This document shows, in pieces, positions 45,662 through 53,469 of a DNA stretch of 64,000 bases. The translations under genes were made by a program, and so were the position numbers. Each line of letters begins with the position of its first letter. Positions within the stretch are counted from its first letter, which is position 1. A model generated the notes under the pieces. The model was given only the letters and a program-made list of their open reading frames with translations. It made no database searches and was not told where the DNA came from. This DNA is from Bacillota bacterium. Lineage in GTDB: Bacteria; Bacillota; Clostridia; Oscillospirales; Ruminococcaceae. Location: positions 124,001-188,000 of the forward strand of contig JAEWAB010000006.1 of the NCBI GenBank assembly GCA_023391875.1, read 5' to 3'.

Positions 45662-46504
45662 ATGAGCGAGAATTGTACCCATGATTGTTCCAGCTGCGGC
45701 GAGGAGTGTGCTTCGCGTCAGGTAAACCCGCAGGATATGATCGAGCCTGCGCATTCCATGAGCAACATAAAAAAGGTTATCGGTGTGGTAAGCGGTAAGG
45801 GCGGCGTAGGCAAATCGTTGGTAACCTCGATGCTGGCTGTGCTGTTTAACCGCCGGGGCTATAAAACGGCAGTATTGGATGCCGATGTTACCGGCCCATC
45901 CATACCCAAGATATTTGGCATTCATACCGGCATTACCACCAACGAGTGGGGGATGCTACCCGCCAAGAGCAAAACAGGTATTGAGATTATGTCGGTAAAC
46001 CTGCTGCTCGAAAACGAGAACGCCCCCGTTATCTGGCGCGGCCCCGTGATCGCAGGCGCGGTAAAGCAGTTCTGGACAGATGTTATCTGGTCGGATGTAG
46101 ACTATATGTTTGTGGATATGCCTCCGGGAACGGGCGACGTGCCGCTGACGGTATTCCAGTCGCTGCCTGTGGACGGGATTGTCATCGTTACCTCTCCGCA
46201 GGAGCTTGTGTCGATGATTGTTGCCAAAGCGGTAAATATGGCCAAGATGATGAATATCCCGATACTCGGCATCGTTGAGAATATGAGCTATTTTCAATGC
46301 CCCGACTGCGGCAAGGTAACCAGTATCTTCGGCGAGAGCCGTATCGACGCGGTTGCCGCGGAAAATGGCACCAAGGTGCTTGGCAAGCTGCCCATCAACC
46401 CGGAGCTTGCCCGCCAGTGTGACGACGGCGTCCTTGAGCTGTTTGAGGGCGACTGGCTTAACAAAGGCGCGGATGATATTGAAAAGGCCGTTGCGATTCA
46501 ATAA
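45662..46504 (+). CDS. Mrp/NBP35 family iron-sulfur carrier ATPase
   Basis: 280-residue P-loop ATPase of the Mrp/ApbC/NBP35 family, which carries and inserts iron-sulfur clusters. The N-terminus has a cysteine cluster (CTHDCSSCGEEC); the deviant Walker A is SGKGGVGKS; the C-terminal CPDC holds the bridging cluster in dimers. It would serve the many iron-sulfur enzymes of this organism. The start at 45662 is chosen because MSENCTHD is the family-like N-terminus, with AAAGGAC upstream. Confidence 0.9.
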   Translation: MSENCTHDCSSCGEECASRQVNPQDMIEPAHSMSNIKKVIGVVSGKGGVGKSLVTSMLAVLFNRRGYKTAVLDADVTGPSIPKIFGIHTGITTNEWGMLPAKSKTGIEIMSVNLLLENENAPVIWRGPVIAGAVKQFWTDVIWSDVDYMFVDMPPGTGDVPLTVFQSLPVDGIVIVTSPQELVSMIVAKAVNMAKMMNIPILGIVENMSYFQCPDCGKVTSIFGESRIDAVAAENGTKVLGKLPINPELARQCDDGVLELFEGDWLNKGADDIEKAVAIQ

Positions 46505-46526
46505 AAAACTTATACGTCATATAATA

Positions 46527-46556
46527 TCAGCGCCCGTGAGTCTTCACGGGCGCTGA
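46527..46556. terminator. hairpin between mrp-like and araC-like genes
   Basis: Perfect 13-bp stem (46527-46539 with 46544-46556) with a four-base loop between convergent genes. No strong T run on either side. Confidence 0.65.
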
Positions 46557-46583
46557 ATACTTAGTAACATAATCTTAATGCAA

Positions 46584-47477
46584 TTACGCTATATGAATCT
46601 TTCGGTATTCTGAGGGCGTATAAGAAAGCTCACGCTTAAACTCCTTGGTAAAGTGGCTTTGATCGTTAAAGCCAGTTCGCTCGCTAATCTCGCTGATGGT
46701 AAGGCTGGTATCCCTGAGCATGGTCGCCGCCATAGCGAGGCGTACGTGGCGAAGGTACTTCCCTACCGACTGCCCCGTATCATGCTTAAAGCCCGCGAGC
46801 AGCGTGGTGCGATTGGTATGAAAACGTTCCGCCAGATACTCCAGGGTTAATTTTTGGTCATAGGAGGCCTGAATGTAATAGAGCACATCGGTTGTTAACT
46901 GTGAATAGTCTTCCATCAGCGCGGTGTACTGCGGGTAATGCACATTAGGCTGAGAGATACTAAAGAGCAGTTCAAACAGGTACGAGCGGCTCCTGCACGG
47001 CCAAAATTGATTATCTTGCAGAACGATCTGGTCGAAGATAATCCGCAGCTTTTGCTCAAAGATCGTCGCCTCCAGTTTGTTAAGGCGAATCATCTTTTTG
47101 TTCTCATCCACGCTATGCAAAAAAGGGTGCAGATAGAAAATATCCTGATAATCCGTTTCATTCTCTACGGTCGCCGTTTGGATATTATCAAAATTAAAAC
47201 GGTAATTGATAACAGCCGGAATAAACTTCATAATCCAGCCCTCTTCTTCCGGCAGGTGAACGGCAGAAAAACGGTCAAGCTCATTTAAACAGATTACATG
47301 CGTGCCCATGAGTATGTATTCTTTATCGTTAAGCATAAAACGGCTGACGCCGTCGCCCGTAAAGATAATCCGAAAGCATTCTTCCCTTTCGGCAAAGGTC
47401 ATGCCCCTTATGCGGGAAAGATTAAGAGGATGTATATAGGTAGGGTAATAATTTACGCCGATTGTATAATAATCCAT
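46584..47477 (-). CDS. AraC family transcriptional regulator
   Basis: 297-residue regulator with an N-terminal cupin-like sensing domain and a C-terminal AraC double helix-turn-helix. The DNA-binding part starts at TLEYLAERFHTNRTTLLAGF near residue 210 and ends with the consensus ISERTGFNDQSHFTKEFKRE. The ligand is unknown. It is downstream of a lipoprotein gene on the same strand. A 9-bp inverted repeat flanks its upstream region, so autoregulation is likely. Confidence 0.88.
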   Translation of the reverse strand: MDYYTIGVNYYPTYIHPLNLSRIRGMTFAEREECFRIIFTGDGVSRFMLNDKEYILMGTHVICLNELDRFSAVHLPEEEGWIMKFIPAVINYRFNFDNIQTATVENETDYQDIFYLHPFLHSVDENKKMIRLNKLEATIFEQKLRIIFDQIVLQDNQFWPCRSRSYLFELLFSISQPNVHYPQYTALMEDYSQLTTDVLYYIQASYDQKLTLEYLAERFHTNRTTLLAGFKHDTGQSVGKYLRHVRLAMAATMLRDTSLTISEISERTGFNDQSHFTKEFKRELSYTPSEYRKIHIA

Positions 47478-47482
47478 AATTA

Positions 47483-47529
47483 CACCCGCAAATCGTTAAT
47501 TTTTTATAAATTATAACAAATTGCGGGTG
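47483..47529. promoter_or_regulatory. inverted 9-bp sites upstream of the araC-like gene
   Basis: CACCCGCAA at 47483-47491 is repeated inverted at 47521-47529, with 29 bases of AT-rich, promoter-like sequence between. The spacing suits a pair of regulator half-sites around a promoter. Confidence 0.4.
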
Positions 47530-47552
47530 AATTGTAAAGTACAAGCCGATAT

Positions 47553-48425
47553 TTACTTATATTTGTGGGTGTTCGTAATTCTGTATACGGTCATTGCTTT
47601 TTCCGGCAAATCATCCTTTGAAGCAGCCAGCTTGTTCTCAACCTCGGTAATATCGCCGTACCTTTCGGTTAGCACGGGCAGTGCTTTGTCTGTATAATGG
47701 GTCGGTATCAGAAGAGTGGGGTTGAGTTGGTTTGCAAGATTAAAGCCCTTTTCGTTTTCGAGCGTCATACCCGAGAACGAGTTTTCAAACTGCATAAAGG
47801 CAATGTCTATCTTCCCCAACTTCGCAAGCTGATCGTCCGTCAATTTGGTTTGACCGGTGTCGCCCATATGTACCAGCCGCAAGCCGTCCACTTCGATAAC
47901 CATACAAACATGCTTGCTATCTTCGTCGAATGTATCCGAGGAATGGGACGAGGCGACGGTATAGATATGAAAATCCTTAGTGGTGACCTCGCCTTTTTCG
48001 CAGATGATCTTCTCGCAATCATAGGCCTTTGTATATACCGGGTCTGTATGATCGGGATGGTTGTGGGTAGAAAGGATGGCGGCAGGCTTAAGGTCTACAA
48101 TCTCTTTACCCGGCATAGCGCAAGGGTCAACAATGAGGGTCTCTCCCCCCGTTGAGGTAATGGCGTAGGAGGTATAAGGGTACTGCTTACTGCTGTTTAC
48201 GGTTTGAATAAGCAATTTGCCTGTCGTGTTTTCAGTGTCGGGCAGTATCAGCTTTACCGGTTCAGATGATACCGGTGCTTCACTGGACACCGCCACCATG
48301 GAGGAGGCTGCTGCAGCGGAGCTTTCTTCGATGCCTGAATCGTTTTGAGCTGCGGAAGCAGCGCACCCTGCCATCGTTAACATCATAGCGGATATTACCC
48401 CCATAATAATAACTATACGTTTCAA
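47553..48425 (-). CDS. lipoprotein with metallo-beta-lactamase fold
   Basis: 290-residue predicted lipoprotein. The N-terminus is a signal peptide ending in the lipobox LTMAGC, followed by a Ser/Ala-rich linker and an MBL-fold hydrolase of the UPF0173 type. Metal ligands are visible as THNHPDHTD near residue 125, SSHSSD and a later HMGD. It would be anchored outside the membrane. The start is a TTG at 48425 after AGGAAGGAG. Substrate unknown. Confidence 0.82.
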   Translation of the reverse strand: MKRIVIIMGVISAMMLTMAGCAASAAQNDSGIEESSAAAASSMVAVSSEAPVSSEPVKLILPDTENTTGKLLIQTVNSSKQYPYTSYAITSTGGETLIVDPCAMPGKEIVDLKPAAILSTHNHPDHTDPVYTKAYDCEKIICEKGEVTTKDFHIYTVASSHSSDTFDEDSKHVCMVIEVDGLRLVHMGDTGQTKLTDDQLAKLGKIDIAFMQFENSFSGMTLENEKGFNLANQLNPTLLIPTHYTDKALPVLTERYGDITEVENKLAASKDDLPEKAMTVYRITNTHKYK

Positions 48426-48636
48426 CTGTAATCTCCTTCCTTGGTTTGTAATTGAAATACGTTTTGCCCTATACAACGCAAGTAAATCTTAGCACAGGAA
48501 GGTTTTGTTGAGTAGGTAAAAAGCACAATATAAATGGTAAAATATGCAGCATCCGTTCGCAATAATTATTCGCGGTTCATTACTTCAATGAGCAAACCCA
48601 CATAAAAAATTCTTCGTTTTTAAACGGATAATGGTA

Positions 48637-48665
48637 TTGCTTTTTATACGTTATTGTTATATAAT
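48637..48665 (+). promoter_or_regulatory. sigma-A promoter for tRNA-Ala
   Basis: TTGCTT (48637-48642), 17-base spacer, TATAAT (48660-48665), 45 bases before the tRNA. Confidence 0.75.
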
Positions 48666-48710
48666 ATTAACTGTTCTTGCAGCAAACTTCGCATCGCTGC
48701 ATGGTTACTT

Positions 48711-48786
48711 GGGGGCGTAGCTCAGCTGGGAGAGCGTACGGTTCGCATCCGTAAGGTCGAGAGTTCGATCCTCTTCGTCTCCACCA
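48711..48786 (+). tRNA. tRNA-Ala (anticodon CGC)
   Basis: Complete cloverleaf with D-arm TAGCTCAGCTGGGAGAGC, anticodon loop TTCGCAT (CGC) and T-loop TTCGATC. The third acceptor pair is G-T, the G3-U70 identity element of tRNA-Ala. CCA is encoded. Stand-alone transcript with its own promoter and terminator. Confidence 0.95.
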
Positions 48787-48800
48787 AATACAAAACAAAC

Positions 48801-48835
48801 AAAATGACTTGAACCCTTGTGGTTTAAGTCATTTT
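48801..48835 (+). terminator. terminator after tRNA-Ala
   Basis: 15-bp stem with one G-T pair (48801-48815 with 48821-48835), loop CTTGT. The same apex, GAACC-CTTGT-GGTT, recurs in the hairpin at 49980-50022. Confidence 0.75.
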
Positions 48836-48896
48836 GCTTGTACAGCGTTTATGATATACTATATTCAAATTATTCATAGACTGGGAGGGAAGTAAA

Positions 48897-49265
48897 ATGA
48901 TAAATAGCTTTTCATGTACGAATATTTTTTCAAAGAATACGAATCTGCTCATAGAATTTTATCATCAAAAACTGGGAATACCCATAATAAACGTTATTGT
49001 TGACGACTTTGATGGAGTTAATTTGGGGTTTGTTGAAAATGCCCCGACAATATGTGTATGGGATGCAAATAAATGGGGTGCGCCCGTTTATGGCACGACT
49101 TCTTTTGTTTTTATGTGCGACAATCTCGATGCAACTTGTGATGAGCTAAGAAAAAAGGGGCTTTCTTTTGAGTCCCCTGTAAAATTTGAATGGGGCACAT
49201 ATGAGCTAAGGTTAAGAGATCCAGATGGCAATGAAGTAGTTGTTGTGGAATTTCAGGGGAATTAA
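48897..49265 (+). CDS. VOC family (glyoxalase/bleomycin-resistance fold) protein
   Basis: 122-residue single-domain VOC protein. The two beta-alpha-beta modules are seen as FSKNTNLLIEFYHQKLGIP and LRLRDPDGNEVVVVEF. Members range from metalloenzymes to drug-binding proteins; nothing here identifies the ligand. Good GGGAGGG site. Codon use looks more AT-rich than in the housekeeping genes, and it follows a tRNA gene, so acquisition by transfer is possible. Confidence 0.82.
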   Translation: MINSFSCTNIFSKNTNLLIEFYHQKLGIPIINVIVDDFDGVNLGFVENAPTICVWDANKWGAPVYGTTSFVFMCDNLDATCDELRKKGLSFESPVKFEWGTYELRLRDPDGNEVVVVEFQGN

Positions 49266-49300
49266 GAAGTAAAAATTATAAGCATCATGGAAAAAGTAAT

Positions 49301-49334
49301 GGCATCTATATTCACCTAACTTGCCAAAACAAAA
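49301..49334 (+). repeat. direct repeat, left copy
   Basis: 34 bases matching 49944-49977 with four differences. Each copy lies after a gene stop and directly before a terminator hairpin. Confidence 0.7.
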
Positions 49335-49364
49335 AGGCAACACCGCTTATGGTGTTGCCTTTTT
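49331..49364 (+). terminator. terminator after VOC gene
   Basis: 14-bp perfect stem (49331-49344 with 49351-49364) followed by a T-rich stretch. Confidence 0.85.
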
Positions 49365-49378
49365 GTTTTGCTAGCAAG

Positions 49379-49417
49379 AAATCAGCAGTCAATGCAATTA
49401 GCCTTGACTGCTGATTT
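49379..49417. other. second hairpin after VOC gene
   Basis: Perfect 14-bp inverted repeat (49379-49392 with 49404-49417), 11-base loop. It follows the terminator by 15 bases; a back-up terminator or a remnant element. Confidence 0.5.
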
Positions 49418-49440
49418 TGTTATATCGTTTGCAACTTTTC

Positions 49441-49469
49441 TTGACATTATCCGCCAATAATGTGATAAT
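49441..49469 (+). promoter_or_regulatory. sigma-A promoter for the DUF3788 gene
   Basis: TTGACA (49441-49446), 17-base spacer, GATAAT (49464-49469), 34 bases before the start codon. Confidence 0.8.
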
Positions 49470-49502
49470 CTATTAGAGAAATACCGTTTGAGGTGAAAGC
49501 TG

Positions 49503-49937
49503 ATGTATGAACGCCTGCTTGATAAAAATAATCCTCCTACAACCGATTATATAAAAGAGTATATCGGCACAAAAAGTTATAACGTTCTTTTACAATTTGA
49601 AGATTTTTTAAGTAATAGCTATCATCTCACTAAGGAAATGAGATTCCCGTTTGGTAATAATTACGGTTGGGGATATAAGTATACTCATAAGACTAGTCAC
49701 CTTTGCTATGTGTTTTTTGAATCCAACGCGTTTACCGTAACATTGCAGCTTGGCGACAATTGTATTCCCAAAATTGAGCAAACACTACCCAATTTATCAC
49801 AAAAGGCTAAAGTATTATGGCAAAACCGCTATCCTTGCGGCTCACAAGGCGGCTGGATTCATTACAGGGTTATAGATAATGATGAACTTAATGATGTTAT
49901 AGAATTTTTGAAGATAAAAAAGAAGCCTATCAGATAA
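49503..49937 (+). CDS. DUF3788 domain protein
   Basis: 144-residue protein of the DUF3788 type, a small cytoplasmic family without an assigned role. Recognisable parts are EMRFPFGNNYGWGYKY near residue 46, CYVFFESNAFTVTLQLG and GGWIHYRV near residue 121. It has its own promoter and is bounded by near-identical 34-base direct repeats, so it looks like an inserted cassette. Base composition is AT-rich relative to neighbours on the left. Confidence 0.75.
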   Translation: MYERLLDKNNPPTTDYIKEYIGTKSYNVLLQFEDFLSNSYHLTKEMRFPFGNNYGWGYKYTHKTSHLCYVFFESNAFTVTLQLGDNCIPKIEQTLPNLSQKAKVLWQNRYPCGSQGGWIHYRVIDNDELNDVIEFLKIKKKPIR

Positions 49938-49943
49938 TAGTTT

Positions 49944-49977
49944 GGCATCTATCTTCGCCTAACTTACCAAACCAAAA
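49944..49977 (+). repeat. direct repeat, right copy
   Basis: 34 bases matching 49301-49334 at 30 positions, again just before a strong hairpin. Confidence 0.7.
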
Positions 49978-49979
49978 GC

Positions 49980-50022
49980 AAGTAAAGGGATTTGAACCCT
50001 TGTGGTTCAAATCCCTTTACTT
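49980..50022. terminator. bidirectional terminator between DUF3788 and MFS genes
   Basis: Perfect 19-bp stem (49980-49998 with 50004-50022), loop CTTGT, between convergent genes. It shares its apex sequence with the hairpin at 48801-48835. Confidence 0.85.
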
Positions 50023-50100
50023 AATCTATATTTTAAAACCTAATGTCTGTTTTGAGACGCCTTTAAGCTTATAGGCGATTAACCGAGTGCACACAAACTG

Positions 50101-51489
50101 TTAATGTAGTTGTATATGAATCTTGTTACGTCCTTTTGAGGATTTTGGGGACATTGCGTACGCACAGAAAAAGCCTAAAATACCGAAGACAACACCAATG
50201 GCCATGACGATTCGAAAAGAATCCAGGAAAACGGATTCCGCGGAGTAAGCCTGATGGCTAAAGCGCGTGCTGATCGCGTTAAACAGAGAGCCTCCTATTG
50301 TCGTCCCGGCTATCATGCCGAAATAGCGGAATGTTGCCAGAACACCGGATGCCACACCCTGCTGGGAGCGTGGCGCGGCTCCTAATATGGCGGAGTTATT
50401 TGGAGCCGCAAAATTTCCGGTACCCAAACCTGCAAAAACCAACCCGAGAATCAGCAGGAAAAAGGCCTGGGAGGCCGCTACAAGAGTCATGATCCCAAAC
50501 AAAATAAGACTGACTATGCTGAAAAGCATTCCAAGCATGGAGAATATGCGCGAACCTGCACGGTCGGACAAAGAACCTACAATCGGTGAGCAGATAGTCA
50601 TAAGGAGCGGGGTTATAGCCAGATAAATTCCCGTTGTCAAAGCGGAGCTATGTAAAATACGATCAAAATAAAACGGTATTATAAACAGCGTCAGAAAGAA
50701 ACAGAGATAATTAATCGCAGCGCCAAGAGAACCGAACCCAAAGTTTCGGATACGAAACAAGGAAATATCAATCATGGGCGCCGGTGGTTTACGCTCGACA
50801 TAAATAAACAACCCAAATGACAATACGAAAACGGTGGCAAAAAGAAGCTGCAGCACAGTACGGTAATATGTAAAGGAACCCGAATTAAGTAATAAAGTAA
50901 ATGCAGCCATGACAATCATGAATGAAATCATGCCTTTATAGTCAAGGGATTTTTTAATTTGTGGCTTGATTTTCGGAATAACCCACAAGCCTAGCAGCAG
51001 GCCGCAGATGCCAAACGGAACGGTTAAAAAAAAGGTGGACTGCCAGCCCCAAAGCTGCGTCATGATCCCCCCTATGACCGGCCCCAGTGAAAGACCAATG
51101 TAGGTCATTAAAGCCTGTAAGCCAAGCACCCTGCCCCTCTGCTCCGCCGGGAATGTCGTCGTAATGATAGCCGGTCCGACAGAAAGGATCATGGCCCCGC
51201 CAAGGGCAAGAAGTGCTCTTCCCATAAACAAAGACCTGAAGTTTACCGATAATCCACAGACTACGGCGGCACCTGTAAAAAGTGCAAAGCCTGCGAGGAA
51301 AATCGTTTTATGTCCCCAGAGGTCTGAAAGCCGACCGATCGGTACCAGCGCGATAGTTAATATCAGCAAATAAATAAGAACAATCCATTCAGACTGGGCA
51401 AGCTGGATTTTAAGCGAATGCTCAATTGTGGGTAAAATCGTGTTTGTAAGGCTTGAGTTCAAAGAAGATAAAAATGTACCGATTCCCAC
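50101..51489 (-). CDS. MFS multidrug transporter (DHA2 type), 5' end interrupted by a stop codon
   Basis: Open frame of 462 residues, DHA2/EmrB-like major facilitator with about 14 helices; motif A is GRLSDLWGHKT and motif C-like text is GLSLGPVIGG. The natural start appears to be the ATG at 51540, which has a good GGGAGGG site, but the eighth codon (51519-51517) is TAA; the frame then continues into the first helix without a shift. The GTG at 51489 used here lies inside helix 1 and lacks a clear ribosome site. The gene is probably inactive or poorly expressed, or reads by reinitiation. A decayed LysR gene lies divergently beside it. Confidence 0.75.
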   Translation of the reverse strand: MGIGTFLSSLNSSLTNTILPTIEHSLKIQLAQSEWIVLIYLLILTIALVPIGRLSDLWGHKTIFLAGFALFTGAAVVCGLSVNFRSLFMGRALLALGGAMILSVGPAIITTTFPAEQRGRVLGLQALMTYIGLSLGPVIGGIMTQLWGWQSTFFLTVPFGICGLLLGLWVIPKIKPQIKKSLDYKGMISFMIVMAAFTLLLNSGSFTYYRTVLQLLFATVFVLSFGLFIYVERKPPAPMIDISLFRIRNFGFGSLGAAINYLCFFLTLFIIPFYFDRILHSSALTTGIYLAITPLLMTICSPIVGSLSDRAGSRIFSMLGMLFSIVSLILFGIMTLVAASQAFFLLILGLVFAGLGTGNFAAPNNSAILGAAPRSQQGVASGVLATFRYFGMIAGTTIGGSLFNAISTRFSHQAYSAESVFLDSFRIVMAIGVVFGILGFFCAYAMSPKSSKGRNKIHIQLH

Positions 51490-51569
51490 ACAAACGATTA
51501 CCAGCCAATTTGTATTTTAAGATTTTGTAATTACGTCCATGACAGACCCTCCCATTCAATTTGCTTACC

Positions 51570-51583
51570 CTTATTATAATAAG
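51570..51583. promoter_or_regulatory. palindrome between the MFS gene and the LysR remnant
   Basis: CTTATTATAATAAG is a perfect 14-bp palindrome that includes a TATAAT on the MFS-sense strand. It may be the promoter/operator once used by the neighbouring regulator. Confidence 0.4.
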
Positions 51584-51653
51584 TTAAGGAATTATTATAA
51601 ATACGTAAATGTGTTATTTTAATATATAAATTCATATAAATTGAGGTTCTAAT

Positions 51654-51755
51654 ATGGATCAAAAATGATTAATTTATTTTCTTGCATAACCGAAGAATGC
51701 AGCATAACAAAGGTTGCCGAACGGCTTCCCTACCCTAGCCTTATCTAAAGAAATA
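51654..51755 (+). pseudogene. remnant of a LysR family regulator (N-terminal fragment)
   Basis: GAGG seven bases before an ATG opens a reading that matches a LysR N-terminus only if repaired: MDQK, a TGA where tryptophan or similar is expected, LIYFLA, a one-base shift, ITEECSITKVAERLPY, a further shift, then LSKEI. After that no LysR sequence is found in any frame, so the rest of the gene is gone. It is divergent from an MFS transporter that also carries an early stop, the usual regulator-transporter pairing. Confidence 0.65.
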
Positions 51756-51865
51756 TTGTGTTGGAATGTACGATATTTTGCCCTGTTTTTATTATTTAGT
51801 CTATTATCCTACGATTCTACTTTCATTGACGTCTTCATAAAGCGAGTGGTTTTGATATACAATAA

Positions 51866-51899
51866 GCTGCACAAGGAAGATTAACACTCCTTGTGCAGC
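51866..51899 (-). terminator. terminator after the spore-protein-like gene
   Basis: 12-bp stem (51866-51877 with 51888-51899) followed on the minus strand by a short T-rich stretch, about 30 bases past the stop. Confidence 0.7.
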
Positions 51900-51927
51900 C
51901 TATCATATTGCGAAATCAGATACTTAA

Positions 51928-52329
51928 CTATTTACCCTTATTCTGCTGTGACTTCTGGTTTAGCCTTTTCGCCTCTTGTACGCCGGTATTGCTTGACCCG
52001 AAGCTCGTCTTTGCACCGGCAGCGGTACTGGCCGACTGTGCATTCATCTGCTTTGTTTGCTGAAGACTATCCTGACTGCCGGGGCTCATAGAAGAGGCGC
52101 CCATCCCCATGGTTGAGGATTGTGCATTTAACTGGCGGGCTTCCTGAGCTCCCTGACTGTTAAAGTTGGTAGAGCCTGCGCCCATACCGGAACTTACCGA
52201 CTGAGCATTGAGCTGCCGCGCTTCCTGAACGCCTTGGTCATTTACATTAACGGTACTGGCCATATTGGCAGGCTTTGACTGCTGATTTGCTTTTTTAGCG
52301 TTTTGCAAATCCTGAGCATCTTTATGCAT
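51928..52329 (-). CDS. repetitive Gln/Asn-rich protein resembling gamma-type small acid-soluble spore protein
   Basis: 133-residue hydrophilic protein rich in Gln, Asn, Ser, Ala and Gly. Four to five imperfect repeats are built on QEARQLNAQS (near residues 34 and 63), QTKQMNAQSAS and QEAKRLNQKS, alternating with Gly/Ser/Met linkers. This is the layout of gamma-type spore proteins, which serve as amino acid stores in endospores; the linkers differ from the Bacillus SspE ones. The start at 52329 follows AAGGAG. It is a single-gene unit. Family assignment is by pattern only. Confidence 0.65.
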   Translation of the reverse strand: MHKDAQDLQNAKKANQQSKPANMASTVNVNDQGVQEARQLNAQSVSSGMGAGSTNFNSQGAQEARQLNAQSSTMGMGASSMSPGSQDSLQQTKQMNAQSASTAAGAKTSFGSSNTGVQEAKRLNQKSQQNKGK

Positions 52330-52515
52330 AACGTGATTCTCCTTAACATTTATTATTGAAAGCCGCAAAGCGACTTCCTATAATATTTTCACCCTTTTGC
52401 TTTTCGTTATGAAAGTAAGATATATAGGAGAAATGAAGCTTATTATTAGAAGCTTCAGTGGATATGAAAAATAAGCTTGGTATAAAATAATGTTATAATT
52501 TTTCGTTTTTTATGG

Positions 52516-52544
52516 TTGACAACATAAAAATAATTAGCTATAAT
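52516..52544 (+). promoter_or_regulatory. sigma-A promoter for tRNA-Ser
   Basis: TTGACA (52516-52521), 17-base spacer, TATAAT (52539-52544), both perfect, about 90 bases before the tRNA. Confidence 0.85.
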
Positions 52545-52633
52545 AATTAAGCGCTGTTGACTTGGTTTCGACATGAAGTGATTGATTTCTTAAATCATCC
52601 CTTATCTTGCGCGTAAAAATTAAATAAAACTAT

Positions 52634-52725
52634 GGAGAAGTCGCCTAGTTGGTCGAGGGCGCACGACTGGAAATCGTGTAGGCGTCAAAAGCGTCTCGAG
52701 AGTTCGAATCTCTCCTTCTCCGCCA
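52634..52725 (+). tRNA. tRNA-Ser (anticodon GGA)
   Basis: Class II tRNA of 92 bases including CCA. Acceptor GGAGAAG pairs with CTTCTCC; the anticodon stem ACGACT/AATCGT encloses GGA; a long variable arm (AGGCGTCAAAAGCGTCT) marks it as serine. T-loop TTCGAAT. Confidence 0.96.
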
Positions 52726-52767
52726 AAAGACATAGCTTTCCGTCAATGGGAAGCTATGTCTTTTTTT
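52726..52767 (+). terminator. terminator after tRNA-Ser
   Basis: 16-base arms (52726-52741 with 52748-52763) with minor bulging, followed by seven T. Confidence 0.9.
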
Positions 52768-52865
52768 GTGCAGGAAAATATGGTATTATGGATTCAAAGG
52801 CGATTACATAATAGACAACAGGAATTTGTCGAGGAGATTTATTTATATTAGGAGGTATTAGCGTT

Positions 52866-53291
52866 ATGGATGATGAGTTGAAAATTAAAATGTATTCATT
52901 TACGGTGGATTGCAAAGACCCGCATGAATTAGCAAAATTTTATGCGGCGTTGCTCAAGTGGGAAATAATGTTTATCGATGAAGGATGGGCATGTGTATAC
53001 GCTCCAGGAACCAATCAGGGAACATATCCTTGTATATTGTTTCAACGGAATCCTGAGTATAAACCGCCTGTGTGGCCTGAAGAGCCTGAAGCTCAACAGC
53101 AAATGGCACATATAGACTTCGCAGTAAATGATTTAGAAAAAGCAGTTCAATATGCAATCCATTGTGGAGCAACAACCGCCGATAAGCAATTTTCCAATGA
53201 CTGGATGGTTATGTTTGACCCCGCCGGACACCCTTTTTGCTTATGTCAAATGAAATCAATTATCGAGAGTGCCCATTTTGCGTTGTTATAA
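52866..53291 (+). CDS. VOC family protein (glyoxalase-like)
   Basis: 141-residue VOC protein of the Glyoxalase_6-like type. It opens FTVDCKDPHELAKFYAALLKWE and closes VMFDPAGHPFCLCQ, both typical of this subgroup, with HIDFAVNDLEKAVQYA between. Ligand unknown. AGGAGGT precedes the ATG. Like the other VOC gene in this region it directly follows a tRNA transcription unit. The 319-base gap that follows holds only a terminator at 53439-53469. Confidence 0.83.
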   Translation: MDDELKIKMYSFTVDCKDPHELAKFYAALLKWEIMFIDEGWACVYAPGTNQGTYPCILFQRNPEYKPPVWPEEPEAQQQMAHIDFAVNDLEKAVQYAIHCGATTADKQFSNDWMVMFDPAGHPFCLCQMKSIIESAHFALL

Positions 53292-53438
53292 AAAATCACG
53301 AAGTTGAGAGGAAATTCACGAAATTCCTGCAAATACGGGTTTGATGGATGTCTTACCTATTGTTACTACAACTTTATCATTCAGGTAATAAGTAATACCT
53401 ACCTATCCCTGCAAAATCATTTTTACACTATTGCTCCA

Positions 53439-53469
53439 AAAACTGCTTAACTAAAAGTTAAGCAGTTTT
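53439..53469 (+). terminator. terminator upstream of ku
   Basis: Perfect 14-bp stem (53439-53452 with 53456-53469), then a T run. It shares the core GCTTAACT/AGTTAAGC with hairpins at 56862 and, in part, 58024. Confidence 0.85.

Noticed and set aside
48711..48786. tRNA-Ala as an integration site with att repeats
   Set aside because: No second copy of the tRNA 3' end and no integrase were found in the window.
51517..51540. Recoding of the early stop in the MFS gene
   Set aside because: The codon is UAA, which is not used for selenocysteine or pyrrolysine, and no frameshift is needed.
51654..51755. Programmed frameshift in the LysR-like gene
   Set aside because: At least two shifts and one stop are needed and no LysR sequence follows, so decay is simpler.
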